Source: UBA2638 sp046293135 (lineage in GTDB: Bacteria > Pseudomonadota > Alphaproteobacteria > Micavibrionales > Micavibrionaceae). Taken from it: a DNA stretch of 64,000 bases. How positions within the stretch are numbered: the first letter of the stretch is position 1; the number at the start of each line of letters is the position of its first letter. The notes beneath the pieces are model-generated. The model was not told the origin of the DNA. It saw only the letters and a program-made list of their open reading frames with translations, and searched no databases. Positions 17,387-24,833 of the stretch are shown here, piece by piece. A program made the translations under genes and the position numbers. The stretch is taken from assembly GCA_046293135.1 (NCBI GenBank), contig JBKBPR010000007.1, forward strand, positions 11,186-75,185, in the 5' to 3' direction.

Positions 17387-18589
17387 ATGCCCCAAAGCGA
17401 CAACATAACCGAGAACACTCATAATAACGGCGATGCTCAAAGCCGTAAGCAGAGCCGCAGCCAGAGCCAGAGCCAGAGGCAAAAGCGTGCGGAGATAGCA
17501 ATTCTTGGCGCGGGGGTGATGGGGCTTAGCTGCGCCGTGGCGCTGGTTGAGCGCGGCGTGAAGGCGATCACAATTTACGATCCGCAACCGCTTAACAGCG
17601 CCGCCAGCCATCAAAACGCAAGCACAAGCACAAACTCAAATACAGACCAAACCACAAACGCCAGCGCCAAGGCCGGTGGCATGCTTGCCCCTTATAGCGA
17701 GATCGAGCACATGGATATGCGCTGGGTTGCGGCGGGGCTGAGGGGGATCGAACGATGGCGCACGCTATCTGCTTATCTGGAGACGGGGTTTGTGCAAAAT
17801 GGCAGCCTGCTCATTGCCAATGCGCCCGACCGTCACAGCCTTGAGAGGTTTCGCCATCATTTGCCGCACGAAAAGCGGGATTATTGCGCCCCGCATATGA
17901 TCGAGCCGATGTTGCCTGAGAAATTCAAAGCCGCGCTCTATCTTGAAGAGGAAGCACATTTAGAGCCGCAAAAAACGCTACGCGCGCTGATGGAATATCT
18001 CTCGGATAAGGTAAGTTTTGTTCAAAAAGCCATACAATCCCCCGCTGCAATGAAAGATATAAAGGCTGACCATATCCTTGATTGCCGCGGTATGGGCGCA
18101 GCCGCAGCGCAGCCGCATTTAAGAGGCGTGAAGGGGGAAACCGCCATCGTCCGCAACCCTGAATTTTCGTTGAGCAGGCCTGTGCGGATTATGCATCCGC
18201 GCTACCCGCTTTATGTTGTGCCGCGCCCCGCGCATATTTTCATGATCGGTGCGACCGTCATCGAAAGTGACGAGGCGCAATCCGTATCGCTGAAATCCTC
18301 CATGGAGCTGATGAGCGCGCTTTACAGCCTTCACAGCAGTTTCGGCGAAGCACAAATTCTAGAGTTTAGTGCTGGCATTCGCCCGTCTTATGCTGATAAC
18401 CTGCCCAAGATTGGCGTAAGCGGGCGCATCATCTCCGCCAACGGGCTGTTCCGCCATGGCTATTTGCTCGCCCCCGTAATGGCGGGTGCAATTGCCGAAT
18501 ATATTTGTGACAACAAGAAAAATGACGATTGGGATTTGTTTTATGACGCAAAAAGCTCTCATCAGGCTGACGATCAACGGGCAGCCTAA
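17387..18589 (+). CDS. thiO: Glycine oxidase ThiO
   Basis: FAD-dependent amine oxidase that converts glycine to the imine used for the thiazole of thiamine. The Rossmann motif AILGAGVMGLSCAVAL and the DAO-family AGGMLAPYSE segment are clear, and the C-terminal GIRPSYADNLPKIG … NGLFRHGYLLAP completes the FAD fold. The first 35 residues are a low-complexity Gln/Ser/Arg stretch encoded by a hexamer repeat (AGAGCC, 17450-17480), which is not part of the enzyme fold. A later start is possible but no better ATG precedes AEIAILGAG. It heads the thiO-thiS-unknown-thiG-thiF cluster. Confidence 0.9.
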   Translation: MPQSDNITENTHNNGDAQSRKQSRSQSQSQRQKRAEIAILGAGVMGLSCAVALVERGVKAITIYDPQPLNSAASHQNASTSTNSNTDQTTNASAKAGGMLAPYSEIEHMDMRWVAAGLRGIERWRTLSAYLETGFVQNGSLLIANAPDRHSLERFRHHLPHEKRDYCAPHMIEPMLPEKFKAALYLEEEAHLEPQKTLRALMEYLSDKVSFVQKAIQSPAAMKDIKADHILDCRGMGAAAAQPHLRGVKGETAIVRNPEFSLSRPVRIMHPRYPLYVVPRPAHIFMIGATVIESDEAQSVSLKSSMELMSALYSLHSSFGEAQILEFSAGIRPSYADNLPKIGVSGRIISANGLFRHGYLLAPVMAGAIAEYICDNKKNDDWDLFYDAKSSHQADDQRAA

Positions 18590-18761
18590 AAACTTTGAAG
18601 CGCCGCTGAATCTTTATGATGTTCTGGCGCAAGAAGATGTGATCGGTATGATGATCGCCGTGGCGTGCAATCATCAGGTCGTACCGAAAAGCGCATGGCA
18701 AGACACCCCCATAAGTGACGGTGATATGATCGAAATCCTCGCCCCGATGCAGGGCGGATAA
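18543..18761 (+). CDS. thiS: Sulfur carrier protein ThiS
   Basis: A 72-residue ubiquitin-like protein ending in the required Gly-Gly (APMQGG), which is adenylated by ThiF and thiocarboxylated to deliver sulfur to ThiG. The core reads RLTINGQPKNFEAPLNLYDVL. I place the start at the ATG 18543 because the family begins just before the RLTING strand; a more upstream ATG would add unrelated residues. The gene overlaps the thiO end by 47 nt in another frame. Confidence 0.88.
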   Translation: MTQKALIRLTINGQPKNFEAPLNLYDVLAQEDVIGMMIAVACNHQVVPKSAWQDTPISDGDMIEILAPMQGG

Positions 18762-18818
18762 GGCAAGATACTGCATCAAATATTGACATAGCGCCGCTTG
18801 CCCTGATAAGAAACCCTT

Positions 18819-19190
18819 ATGAGCGCAGCACAATTAAAAGCAGTTTTTTTAAGGCAATCCGAACCGCCAGACGGCAGGGGAGAAAACGGGATTATTGCGC
18901 AATGCGTCTTATACCCCGCCCGCGAAAATCATCCCCGTGACGATGAAATGCGTAATGCCGCACAAATGGCGATTGATGTGGCACAGGCTCAGTTGAAAAA
19001 AGCCTATGAAACGTCGCGGACGGGAAGGATCTATGACCTTTATGTTCGGCTGCAATATTCCGATTGTCATGGGAGCGCTGAATTGAGTGTGACCTGCGCG
19101 GATTCAGTCGATAAGATTGTCAGACAGATCAAAAGCGAGATTTTTGCACAAACATCAAGCGTCATTCAAAACGCATTCGATGCAGAATAA
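18819..19190 (+). CDS. Hypothetical protein within the thiamine cluster (123 aa)
   Basis: Not recognised. The 123-residue protein is soluble, with a predicted mix of helices and strands (IYDLYVRLQYSDCHGSAELSVTCA) and no signal peptide. It lies between thiS and thiG in the same direction with short gaps (57 and 30 nt), so it is likely co-transcribed. The place is unusual, because thiS and thiG are usually adjacent. No thiamine role can be claimed. Confidence 0.65.
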   Translation: MSAAQLKAVFLRQSEPPDGRGENGIIAQCVLYPARENHPRDDEMRNAAQMAIDVAQAQLKKAYETSRTGRIYDLYVRLQYSDCHGSAELSVTCADSVDKIVRQIKSEIFAQTSSVIQNAFDAE

Positions 19191-19220
19191 TTTTTAACGA
19201 CATTATTTTCAGATTTATAT

Positions 19221-20033
19221 ATGCTTCAGAGCATGAAAACTGATCCGCTGATTATTGACGATAAAACGCTTCAATCCCGCCTTTTTCTTGGTACGGCGGG
19301 CTATCCCTCGCCTGAGGATCTCAGACTTTCCATCGAACGGTCAAATCCCGGATTGCTTACGGTTTCTTTGCGCCGTGAAAGTGCAGCAGGAAAAGGGCAA
19401 AAATTCTGGGATATTATTAAGGGCTTTGATATTCCCGTCCTGCCCAATACGGCCGGATGTTATGATGTGCGCGAAGCCGTGACAACGGCGGAAATGGCGC
19501 GGGAAATCTTCGCCACGAACTGGATCAAGCTGGAGGTGATCGGCGATGATTACTCGCTCCAGCCCGACCCGTTCAAGCTTTTGAGCGCGGCGGAAGAGCT
19601 TATCGGCAAAGGGTTTAAAGTCTTCCCGTATATGACCGATGATCTTGTTCTGGCGCAAAATCTGGCGGATATCGGCTGTGATATTTTGATGCCGTGGGGC
19701 GCGCCGATCGGTTCTGGCCGCGGGCTGAACAATCCCTATGCGCTCAAACAATTGCGCAGCCGTTTCCCTGATAGCCTGCTGGTTGTGGATGCGGGGATTG
19801 GTGCGCCCTCCCATGCGGCGGCGGCGATGGAAATGGGCTATGATGCCATTTTGCTGAATACGGCTGTGTCAAAATCGGGGCAGCCTGCTGATATGGCGCT
19901 TGGATTTTCCAGGGCGATAGAGGCGGGGAGGCTGGCCTATCTTGCGGGGATTATCGTGCCGCAGGAAAGCGCCGAGCCGTCAACGCCGCTGATTGACAAG
20001 CCGTTCTGGCATCAGGAAAAACAGAGCGGCTGA
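19221..20033 (+). CDS. thiG: Thiazole synthase ThiG
   Basis: A TIM-barrel enzyme forming thiazole phosphate from deoxyxylulose phosphate, ThiS thiocarboxylate and dehydroglycine. Family hallmarks are SRLFLGTAGYPS, PNTAGC, the Schiff-base lysine in WIKLEVIGDD, PWGAPIGSGRG, and DAGIGAPSHAAAAMEMG with ILLNTAVS near the C-terminus. The length (266-270 aa) is typical. ATGs at 19221 and 19233 are both possible starts. Confidence 0.95.
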   Translation: MLQSMKTDPLIIDDKTLQSRLFLGTAGYPSPEDLRLSIERSNPGLLTVSLRRESAAGKGQKFWDIIKGFDIPVLPNTAGCYDVREAVTTAEMAREIFATNWIKLEVIGDDYSLQPDPFKLLSAAEELIGKGFKVFPYMTDDLVLAQNLADIGCDILMPWGAPIGSGRGLNNPYALKQLRSRFPDSLLVVDAGIGAPSHAAAAMEMGYDAILLNTAVSKSGQPADMALGFSRAIEAGRLAYLAGIIVPQESAEPSTPLIDKPFWHQEKQSG

Positions 20034-20099
20034 TAGAGCTTAAGGGAATTAGAGCTTGAAAAAATTAAAGCATAAGCAAATCAGAGAATTTAAAAACGA

Positions 20100-21248
20100 A
20101 TGATGACGATGACTTCCCCTCTCAACAGCGCTGATATGGAGCGATATGCCCGCCACCTCGCTTTGCCGGAATTTGGGATTGCGGCGCAAGGCAGGCTTAA
20201 ATCGGCGCATATTCTCGTGGTCGGGGCGGGCGGTTTGGGCGCGGCGGCGCTGCCTTATCTCGCGGGGGCGGGGATCGGTGCGATCACAATTTGCGATGAT
20301 GATATGGTCAGCCTCAGCAATTTGCACCGCCAGACAATCTACACGGCGGCGCAGGGCGTAGCAGGGGATTGGGCCAAGGCTGATGCGGCGGCGGCCTATA
20401 TGGCTGCGCTTAATCCTGATATTGCCATTCATGTTATTAAATCGCGCTTTGATGAGGATTTTGCAGGCGGCCATCGCTATGATCTGATCTTGGATGGCAG
20501 CGATAATTTCAAAACCAAGACGGCGCTCAATCTATATGCGCTGCGCCATCAAACTCCGCTTATCTCGGCCAGTGTCAATCAATTCCAGGGGCAGTGCGGT
20601 GTGTTTGCGGGGCATGAGGCCGATGCGCCGTGTTATCATTGCCTGTTTCCCGAATTGCCGCACAATGCCCGCAACTGTAACGAGGCCGGCGTACTCGGCA
20701 CGGCGGCGGGGCTGACGGGGTTGTATCAGGCGCATTTGGCGATTTTATATCTTGCCGCGCTGGAAACGGATATGAAGGATAACGTGCCGCAAAGCATTGG
20801 TGCGGGGTATTTCCTCAGTCTGGATTTTAAAACCATGCGCAATAGTGTTTTGCGCGTTCCGAAAAACAGCGACTGCAACGTTTGTAAGGATTATATCGTT
20901 TCGCAGCCCGCGCAAGCTGCACAGATTGCGCAAGCCACTGATAAAAATACCCGGCACAATATCAAGAAGGATAGACCGACTATGATCGAATTGCTCAGCC
21001 TGCAAGATTTACAAAATCAGGATCACATTATTGTTGATGTGCGCACGCCGCCGGAGCTGTCCGATGATCCGATTGCGGGGGCGCTGCATATCGAGCTGAA
21101 AGAGATTCCGGCGCGCTATCACGAATTGCCGCAGGATAAATTGCTGGCCTTTGTGTGCGCTGGCAATGTCCGCAGCCGTCAAGCCGCGGAATATCTGGCG
21201 GCGCTCGGCTTTGATAATGTTGCGGTGCTGGATAAATTCTCGTTGTGA
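20100..21248 (+). CDS. thiF: ThiF/MoeB-type adenylyltransferase with C-terminal rhodanese domain
   Basis: An E1-like enzyme that adenylates the C-terminal glycine of ThiS. The nucleotide loop VVGAGGLGAAALPYLAGAGIG (near 35-55), NLHRQ arginine motif, zinc cysteine pairs CYHC and CNVC, and NCNEAGVLG crossover-loop region are all present. Residues from about 300 form a rhodanese-like domain (IIVDVRTPPE … FVCAGNVRSRQAA) with a Cys in the active-site loop that could carry persulfide sulfur. The fusion joins activation and sulfur transfer, as in MOCS3/MoeZ-like proteins. It may also serve molybdopterin synthesis, but the thi context favours ThiF. Confidence 0.9.
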   Translation: MMTMTSPLNSADMERYARHLALPEFGIAAQGRLKSAHILVVGAGGLGAAALPYLAGAGIGAITICDDDMVSLSNLHRQTIYTAAQGVAGDWAKADAAAAYMAALNPDIAIHVIKSRFDEDFAGGHRYDLILDGSDNFKTKTALNLYALRHQTPLISASVNQFQGQCGVFAGHEADAPCYHCLFPELPHNARNCNEAGVLGTAAGLTGLYQAHLAILYLAALETDMKDNVPQSIGAGYFLSLDFKTMRNSVLRVPKNSDCNVCKDYIVSQPAQAAQIAQATDKNTRHNIKKDRPTMIELLSLQDLQNQDHIIVDVRTPPELSDDPIAGALHIELKEIPARYHELPQDKLLAFVCAGNVRSRQAAEYLAALGFDNVAVLDKFSL

Positions 21249-21330
21249 GTTTTAATCCAAACGATTAATGCGCAGCGCTCACAGGACTCTAATGCTCCTA
21301 AGCTAATCCAATCAGATTAAGCCGCCCAGA

Positions 21331-21873
21331 CTAAGCCGCTTTTTCCTGCTTCTTAGCGCGCTCAATCCCATCAAGGATCATTTGCTTGGCCTCGTCCTTG
21401 CCGCGCCAGCCAAGCGTTTTTGACCACTTGCCCTTTTCGAGATCCTTGTAATGCGTGAAGAAATGCTCAATCGCCTGACGGTTAATCTCGCGCAGATCGG
21501 TGTAATCCTCAACATCATTGTGATAGGGGTGAACGCGCGGAGCAGGGACGGCAATGATTTTCTCATCCGTGCCGCCGTCATCTTCCATCAGCAAAACACC
21601 GACAGGGCGAACGGGCATAATCGCGCCGGGCATGACGGGGGTTCTGCCGACGGCCAGAATATCAACCGGATCACCATCGCCCGATAGCGTATGCGGGATA
21701 AAGCCGTAATTGCCGGGGTAAAACATAGCGGTATGCAAAAAGCGGTCGACCATCATCGCGCCTGTTTCTTTATCCAGCTCATATTTGACGGGAATACCGC
21801 CGAGCGCGTTCTCGACGATCATATTGACCTCGTTTGGAACATCTTCACCGATTTTGATTTTTGAGAGATACAT
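21331..21873 (-). CDS. ppa: Inorganic pyrophosphatase (family I)
   Basis: A 180-residue soluble pyrophosphatase that hydrolyses PPi to phosphate. Signature residues are visible: YELDKETG, FYPGNYGFIPHT, the metal-binding DGDPVDILAVG, and the C-terminal HFFTHYKDLEKGKW. Length and motif order match the bacterial hexameric enzyme. The gene is convergent with thiF and preceded by a separate small transcription unit (22050-22169). Confidence 0.97.
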   Translation of the reverse strand: MYLSKIKIGEDVPNEVNMIVENALGGIPVKYELDKETGAMMVDRFLHTAMFYPGNYGFIPHTLSGDGDPVDILAVGRTPVMPGAIMPVRPVGVLLMEDDGGTDEKIIAVPAPRVHPYHNDVEDYTDLREINRQAIEHFFTHYKDLEKGKWSKTLGWRGKDEAKQMILDGIERAKKQEKAA

Positions 21874-21960
21874 GGCAGCACAACCTTTATTTTTCTGATG
21901 GATTTCAAAATTATTTGATATTCCATATCATTTTTTTGCACTGCACACAATCCGCTTATC

Positions 21961-22003
21961 AAAAAAATATAAGCCCCGAAAACAGTCTTGCTTTCGAGGC
22001 TTA
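21961..22003 (-). terminator. Rho-independent terminator for the 39-residue ORF
   Basis: On the minus strand, AAGCCTCGAAA pairs with TTTTCGGGGCTT (one G-T pair), with the loop between, and a run of seven T follows (21961-21967). It lies about 50 nt after the stop of the small ORF at 22050, in the same direction. Confidence 0.85.
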
Positions 22004-22049
22004 TATAAAAATGTAGAGAATAGAATTTTTTAAAATTGACCGAACGGTT

Positions 22050-22169
22050 TTACTTTTGCTCTTGCTGATCTTCGATAGAGCCGTTGTCGTTCGACGGATT
22101 GCATTTTTTGCGGTTAATATTTTCGGGAATAAAGATAACGCCACCCGATGCTGATGCACATGCCTTCAT
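22050..22169 (-). CDS. Candidate small protein (39 aa)
   Basis: A 39-codon ORF starting MKACASASGG and ending DQQEQK, with an unusually strong ribosome site (AGGAGGACTTT before the ATG at 22169) and its own intrinsic terminator 50 nt downstream. Together these make an isolated, well-built expression unit. The N-terminal third is small and mildly hydrophobic (VIFIP), the rest polar with Lys/Asn and acidic residues; two Cys are present. I know no family. It could be a small regulatory protein, a secreted peptide or a precursor peptide, though no modification genes are adjacent. Confidence 0.65.
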   Translation of the reverse strand: MKACASASGGVIFIPENINRKKCNPSNDNGSIEDQQEQK

Positions 22170-22600
22170 AAAGTCCTCCTAAAAATCATCCAATGAATGA
22201 TTGCATCATACACGAAAAGCAGGCTTTTCTCAAAATAATCTTGTTTTGCAGAGCACAAAATTGAAACTATAGTTCAAAAAACCATATATCCGTATTTCTC
22301 GCTTTTGGCCTTGAAATCTTTTATGTTCAATTTTCTTGACCTTTTTCTCATAATCTGTTATTTTACGCTATCGTTTGAAATGATGCTCTTTCTTAATTAC
22401 AGAGCTTTTGTAGGTTTTCCTTGTAAAGATCCACCTTTAATACGGTTTCGAAACAAGGTTGTGAGAATAAAAATTCACCGTTCCTCGGATAAAGTTCAGT
22501 TTTATCGAACAGTTTTTCAAAAATCGAACGAAACACAATGGCAGGCCGCAATCATGCTGGCACTGTCATAAATGAACTTTGCACGTGAAAGGAAAAAATC
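22170..22600. other. Long AT-rich spacer / probable cspA 5' leader
   Basis: No supported gene. The region is AT-rich and includes the presumptive promoter of the 39-residue ORF (minus strand) and, on the plus strand, space for a long leader of the cold-shock gene. Cold-shock mRNAs often carry long thermosensing 5' leaders, but I cannot define a structure by eye. Confidence 0.4.
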
Positions 22601-22822
22601 ATGCAAGAACAACAAACTGGTACAGTAAAATGGTTCAACGATCAAAAAGGCTTTGGCTTTATCCAGCCTAGCAATGGCGGAACAGATGTTTTCGTTCATA
22701 TCAGCGCTGTTGAGCGTGCGGGAATGCGCACACTGACAGAAGGCCAGACGATCAGCTATGACCTGCAGCACGACCCGAAAAAGGGTAAAGACAGTGCGGC
22801 AAATCTGAAAGCTGCTGCTTAA
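22601..22822 (+). CDS. cspA: Cold-shock protein (CspA family)
   Basis: A 73-residue single CSD protein that binds single-stranded nucleic acid and acts as an RNA chaperone. RNP1 (KGFGFIQ) and RNP2 (VFVHIS) are intact after the typical TGTVKWFND start. Ribosome site AAAGGA precedes the ATG. It lies 93 bp upstream of an RNA helicase, a combination that fits cold adaptation, with a strong hairpin between them. Confidence 0.96.
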   Translation: MQEQQTGTVKWFNDQKGFGFIQPSNGGTDVFVHISAVERAGMRTLTEGQTISYDLQHDPKKGKDSAANLKAAA

Positions 22823-22850
22823 TTATAAGCTCACAATTTTGAATAATGTT

Positions 22851-22877
22851 TACTGTGCGGGTTCAATCCGCACAGTA
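22851..22877 (+). other. Perfect 10-bp hairpin between cspA and the RNA helicase
   Basis: TACTGTGCGG (22851-22860) and CCGCACAGTA (22868-22877) with loop GTTCAAT. No T-run follows, so it is not a clear intrinsic terminator. It could protect the cspA mRNA 3' end or set the ratio of the two products. Confidence 0.7.
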
Positions 22878-22915
22878 GCCTTATCTATTCAAAAGTACTT
22901 CGAGAAAGAAAAACA

Positions 22916-24694
22916 ATGAAAAATTTCGAAAGCTTCGGCTTAAGCGATGCGCTGGCCAAATCACTGACATATATGAATTACACAACGCCGACCCCCATTC
23001 AGGAAAAAGCGATTCCGCTTGCTTTGGCGGGGCACGACATTATGGGTACGGCACAAACAGGAACGGGAAAAACCGCAGCTTTTGCGATCCCGCTGGTTGA
23101 AAAACTATTGAACAACCCCGAAGGAACGGCGCTGGTTTTGACTCCGACGCGTGAACTCGGCAAGCAAATCATGGACATCATGCATAAGCTGCTTGGGCCA
23201 AGAAGCCCGATTAGAACCGCCTTTATTATCGGCGGTGAGCCGATGGGCAAACAACTCAACCAGCTTCAGGCCAATCCGCGTTTGATCGTCGGTACGCCGG
23301 GGCGGATCAACGACCATCTGGAGCGCAAAACGCTCAAGCTGCATGATACGGATTTCCTCGTGCTCGATGAAACAGACCGTATGCTCGATATGGGCTTTTC
23401 GGTGCAGCTTGAAAAGATTTTTCAATACATGCCGCAGCAGCGTCAAACCCTGATGTTCTCGGCGACACTGCCGCATAATATTTTGAAAATGTCAGAGCAG
23501 TATCTGAAAAATCCGAAACGCGTTTCTGTCGGTGAAACCAATGTGGTTGCCACCAATATCAAACAGGAAGTCATCCGCATCGATCAGGATAAAAAATACA
23601 ATGAGCTGCTCAACCAGCTTCACGAGCGTCAAGGCTCGGTGATTGTGTTTATCAAAACCAAATATGCGGCGGATCGCATGGCGACGAATTTGCGCCGTGA
23701 CGGGTTTACCTCCGAAGCGTTGCATGGTGATTTGCGCCAGCGCAAGCGCGATAGCGTGATGCAGAATTTCCGCAAGATGAACTTCCGCGTTTTGATTGCA
23801 ACCGATATTGCGGCGCGTGGTTTGGATGTTCCGCATATTGAACACGTCATCAATTATGATCTGCCGCAAGTGGCCGAAGACTTCATTCACCGCATGGGCC
23901 GTACGGCGCGGGCGGGGGCGGAAGGCTCTGCGATCAGCTTTGTGTCAAATCAGGAAGGCCGTCAATGGCGCGCCATCGAGCAGCTTTTATATCCGCATAC
24001 CGCCAATAACAATGAGCGGCGCGGCGGCTTTGAAAAGCGCGGTAGCTTTGACAAAAAAGGCGGTGACAAACGCAACAGCGATAAGCGTGGAGGCTTTGAT
24101 AAGCGCTCCGGCGCGAAACGCAGTGATGATTACAAGCGTAAAGATGATGGCTTTTCTGCGAAAAAGAACAAAAAGCAGGGCGGCCAGTTCCGCAATGACA
24201 AGCCTTGGCATGATAAGCCAAAGGACAATGCCAATGCGGCGGCGGCGCGTGATGATCGTTCACAGGACAATCGCGCACAAGATAATCGTCAGCGCGATGA
24301 TAAGCCCAGAGCGGATTATGCGAGAGCGGATCGTTCAAAAGCAGATCGTCCCAGAGGGGATCGCCCTTGGAATGACAAGCCGCGTGATGATCGTCCGAAA
24401 ACGGATAGGCCGCGTGATGATCGTCCAAGAAGCGATAAGCCGAAAGGCGACCAGCCAAATGGTAATAAGTTCCGCAACAGCGATAAGCCGCGCGGAGCAA
24501 ATCCAAATGGTTCGGCGGATGGCGGCAAAGGAAAAGGCGGCGCAAAACCGTTCGGCAATCGCAATAAACCGGGCGGAAAGCCGGGCGGTAAACCAAGCGG
24601 GAAGCCAGGCATCAAATCGCACGGTAAAGCGCAAGGCAAGCCAAATTCCTCAGGGAAGAAGCATTACTACGACAGCAGGAAATCCGCAGCCTAG
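22916..24694 (+). CDS. DEAD-box-family RNA helicase with DETD motif and long basic tail
   Basis: An ATP-dependent RNA helicase of the RhlE/DeaD group. The Q motif (TPTPIQEKAI), motif I AQTGTGKT (46-53), PTRELGKQ, TPGRI, motif II DETD (151-154, where most have DEAD), motif III SAT, and motif VI HRMGRTARAG are all present. After about residue 360 comes a 230-residue charged, repetitive tail rich in Asp-Arg/Lys-Pro units (DDRPK, DRPRD), then Gly/Lys/Pro repeats (GGKPGG), which probably binds RNA. Placement after cspA suggests a cold-shock role. Confidence 0.95.
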   Translation: MKNFESFGLSDALAKSLTYMNYTTPTPIQEKAIPLALAGHDIMGTAQTGTGKTAAFAIPLVEKLLNNPEGTALVLTPTRELGKQIMDIMHKLLGPRSPIRTAFIIGGEPMGKQLNQLQANPRLIVGTPGRINDHLERKTLKLHDTDFLVLDETDRMLDMGFSVQLEKIFQYMPQQRQTLMFSATLPHNILKMSEQYLKNPKRVSVGETNVVATNIKQEVIRIDQDKKYNELLNQLHERQGSVIVFIKTKYAADRMATNLRRDGFTSEALHGDLRQRKRDSVMQNFRKMNFRVLIATDIAARGLDVPHIEHVINYDLPQVAEDFIHRMGRTARAGAEGSAISFVSNQEGRQWRAIEQLLYPHTANNNERRGGFEKRGSFDKKGGDKRNSDKRGGFDKRSGAKRSDDYKRKDDGFSAKKNKKQGGQFRNDKPWHDKPKDNANAAAARDDRSQDNRAQDNRQRDDKPRADYARADRSKADRPRGDRPWNDKPRDDRPKTDRPRDDRPRSDKPKGDQPNGNKFRNSDKPRGANPNGSADGGKGKGGAKPFGNRNKPGGKPGGKPSGKPGIKSHGKAQGKPNSSGKKHYYDSRKSAA

Positions 24695-24764
24695 TAGCCG
24701 TGTCGATAGAGAGGCGACAGCTTTAAGCCGTCAATAGAGCCCTCACGCAATAAAAGATATAAGA

Positions 24765-24799
24765 ATAGCGCCTCATGTAGTATCAGGCGCTATTTTTTT
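24765..24799 (+). terminator. Intrinsic terminator after the RNA helicase
   Basis: ATAGCGCCT (24765-24773) pairs with AGGCGCTAT (24785-24793), followed by TTTTTTT. It ends the helicase transcript and lies just before the end of the convergent ilv gene (24834). Confidence 0.9.
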
Positions 24800-24833
24800 G
24801 TTGGGTCTGTATGGGCGTGAGAAGTTTTTGACC

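Noticed and set aside
22305..22571. 88-residue hydrophobic ORF upstream of cspA
   Set aside because: Weak start, no ribosome site, and it lies in the probable leader of cspA; similar AT-rich frames arise by chance.
23796..24737. Long open frames overlapping the RNA helicase tail on both strands
   Set aside because: They are shadows of the repetitive Asp/Arg-rich tail; the helicase frame has all the family motifs.
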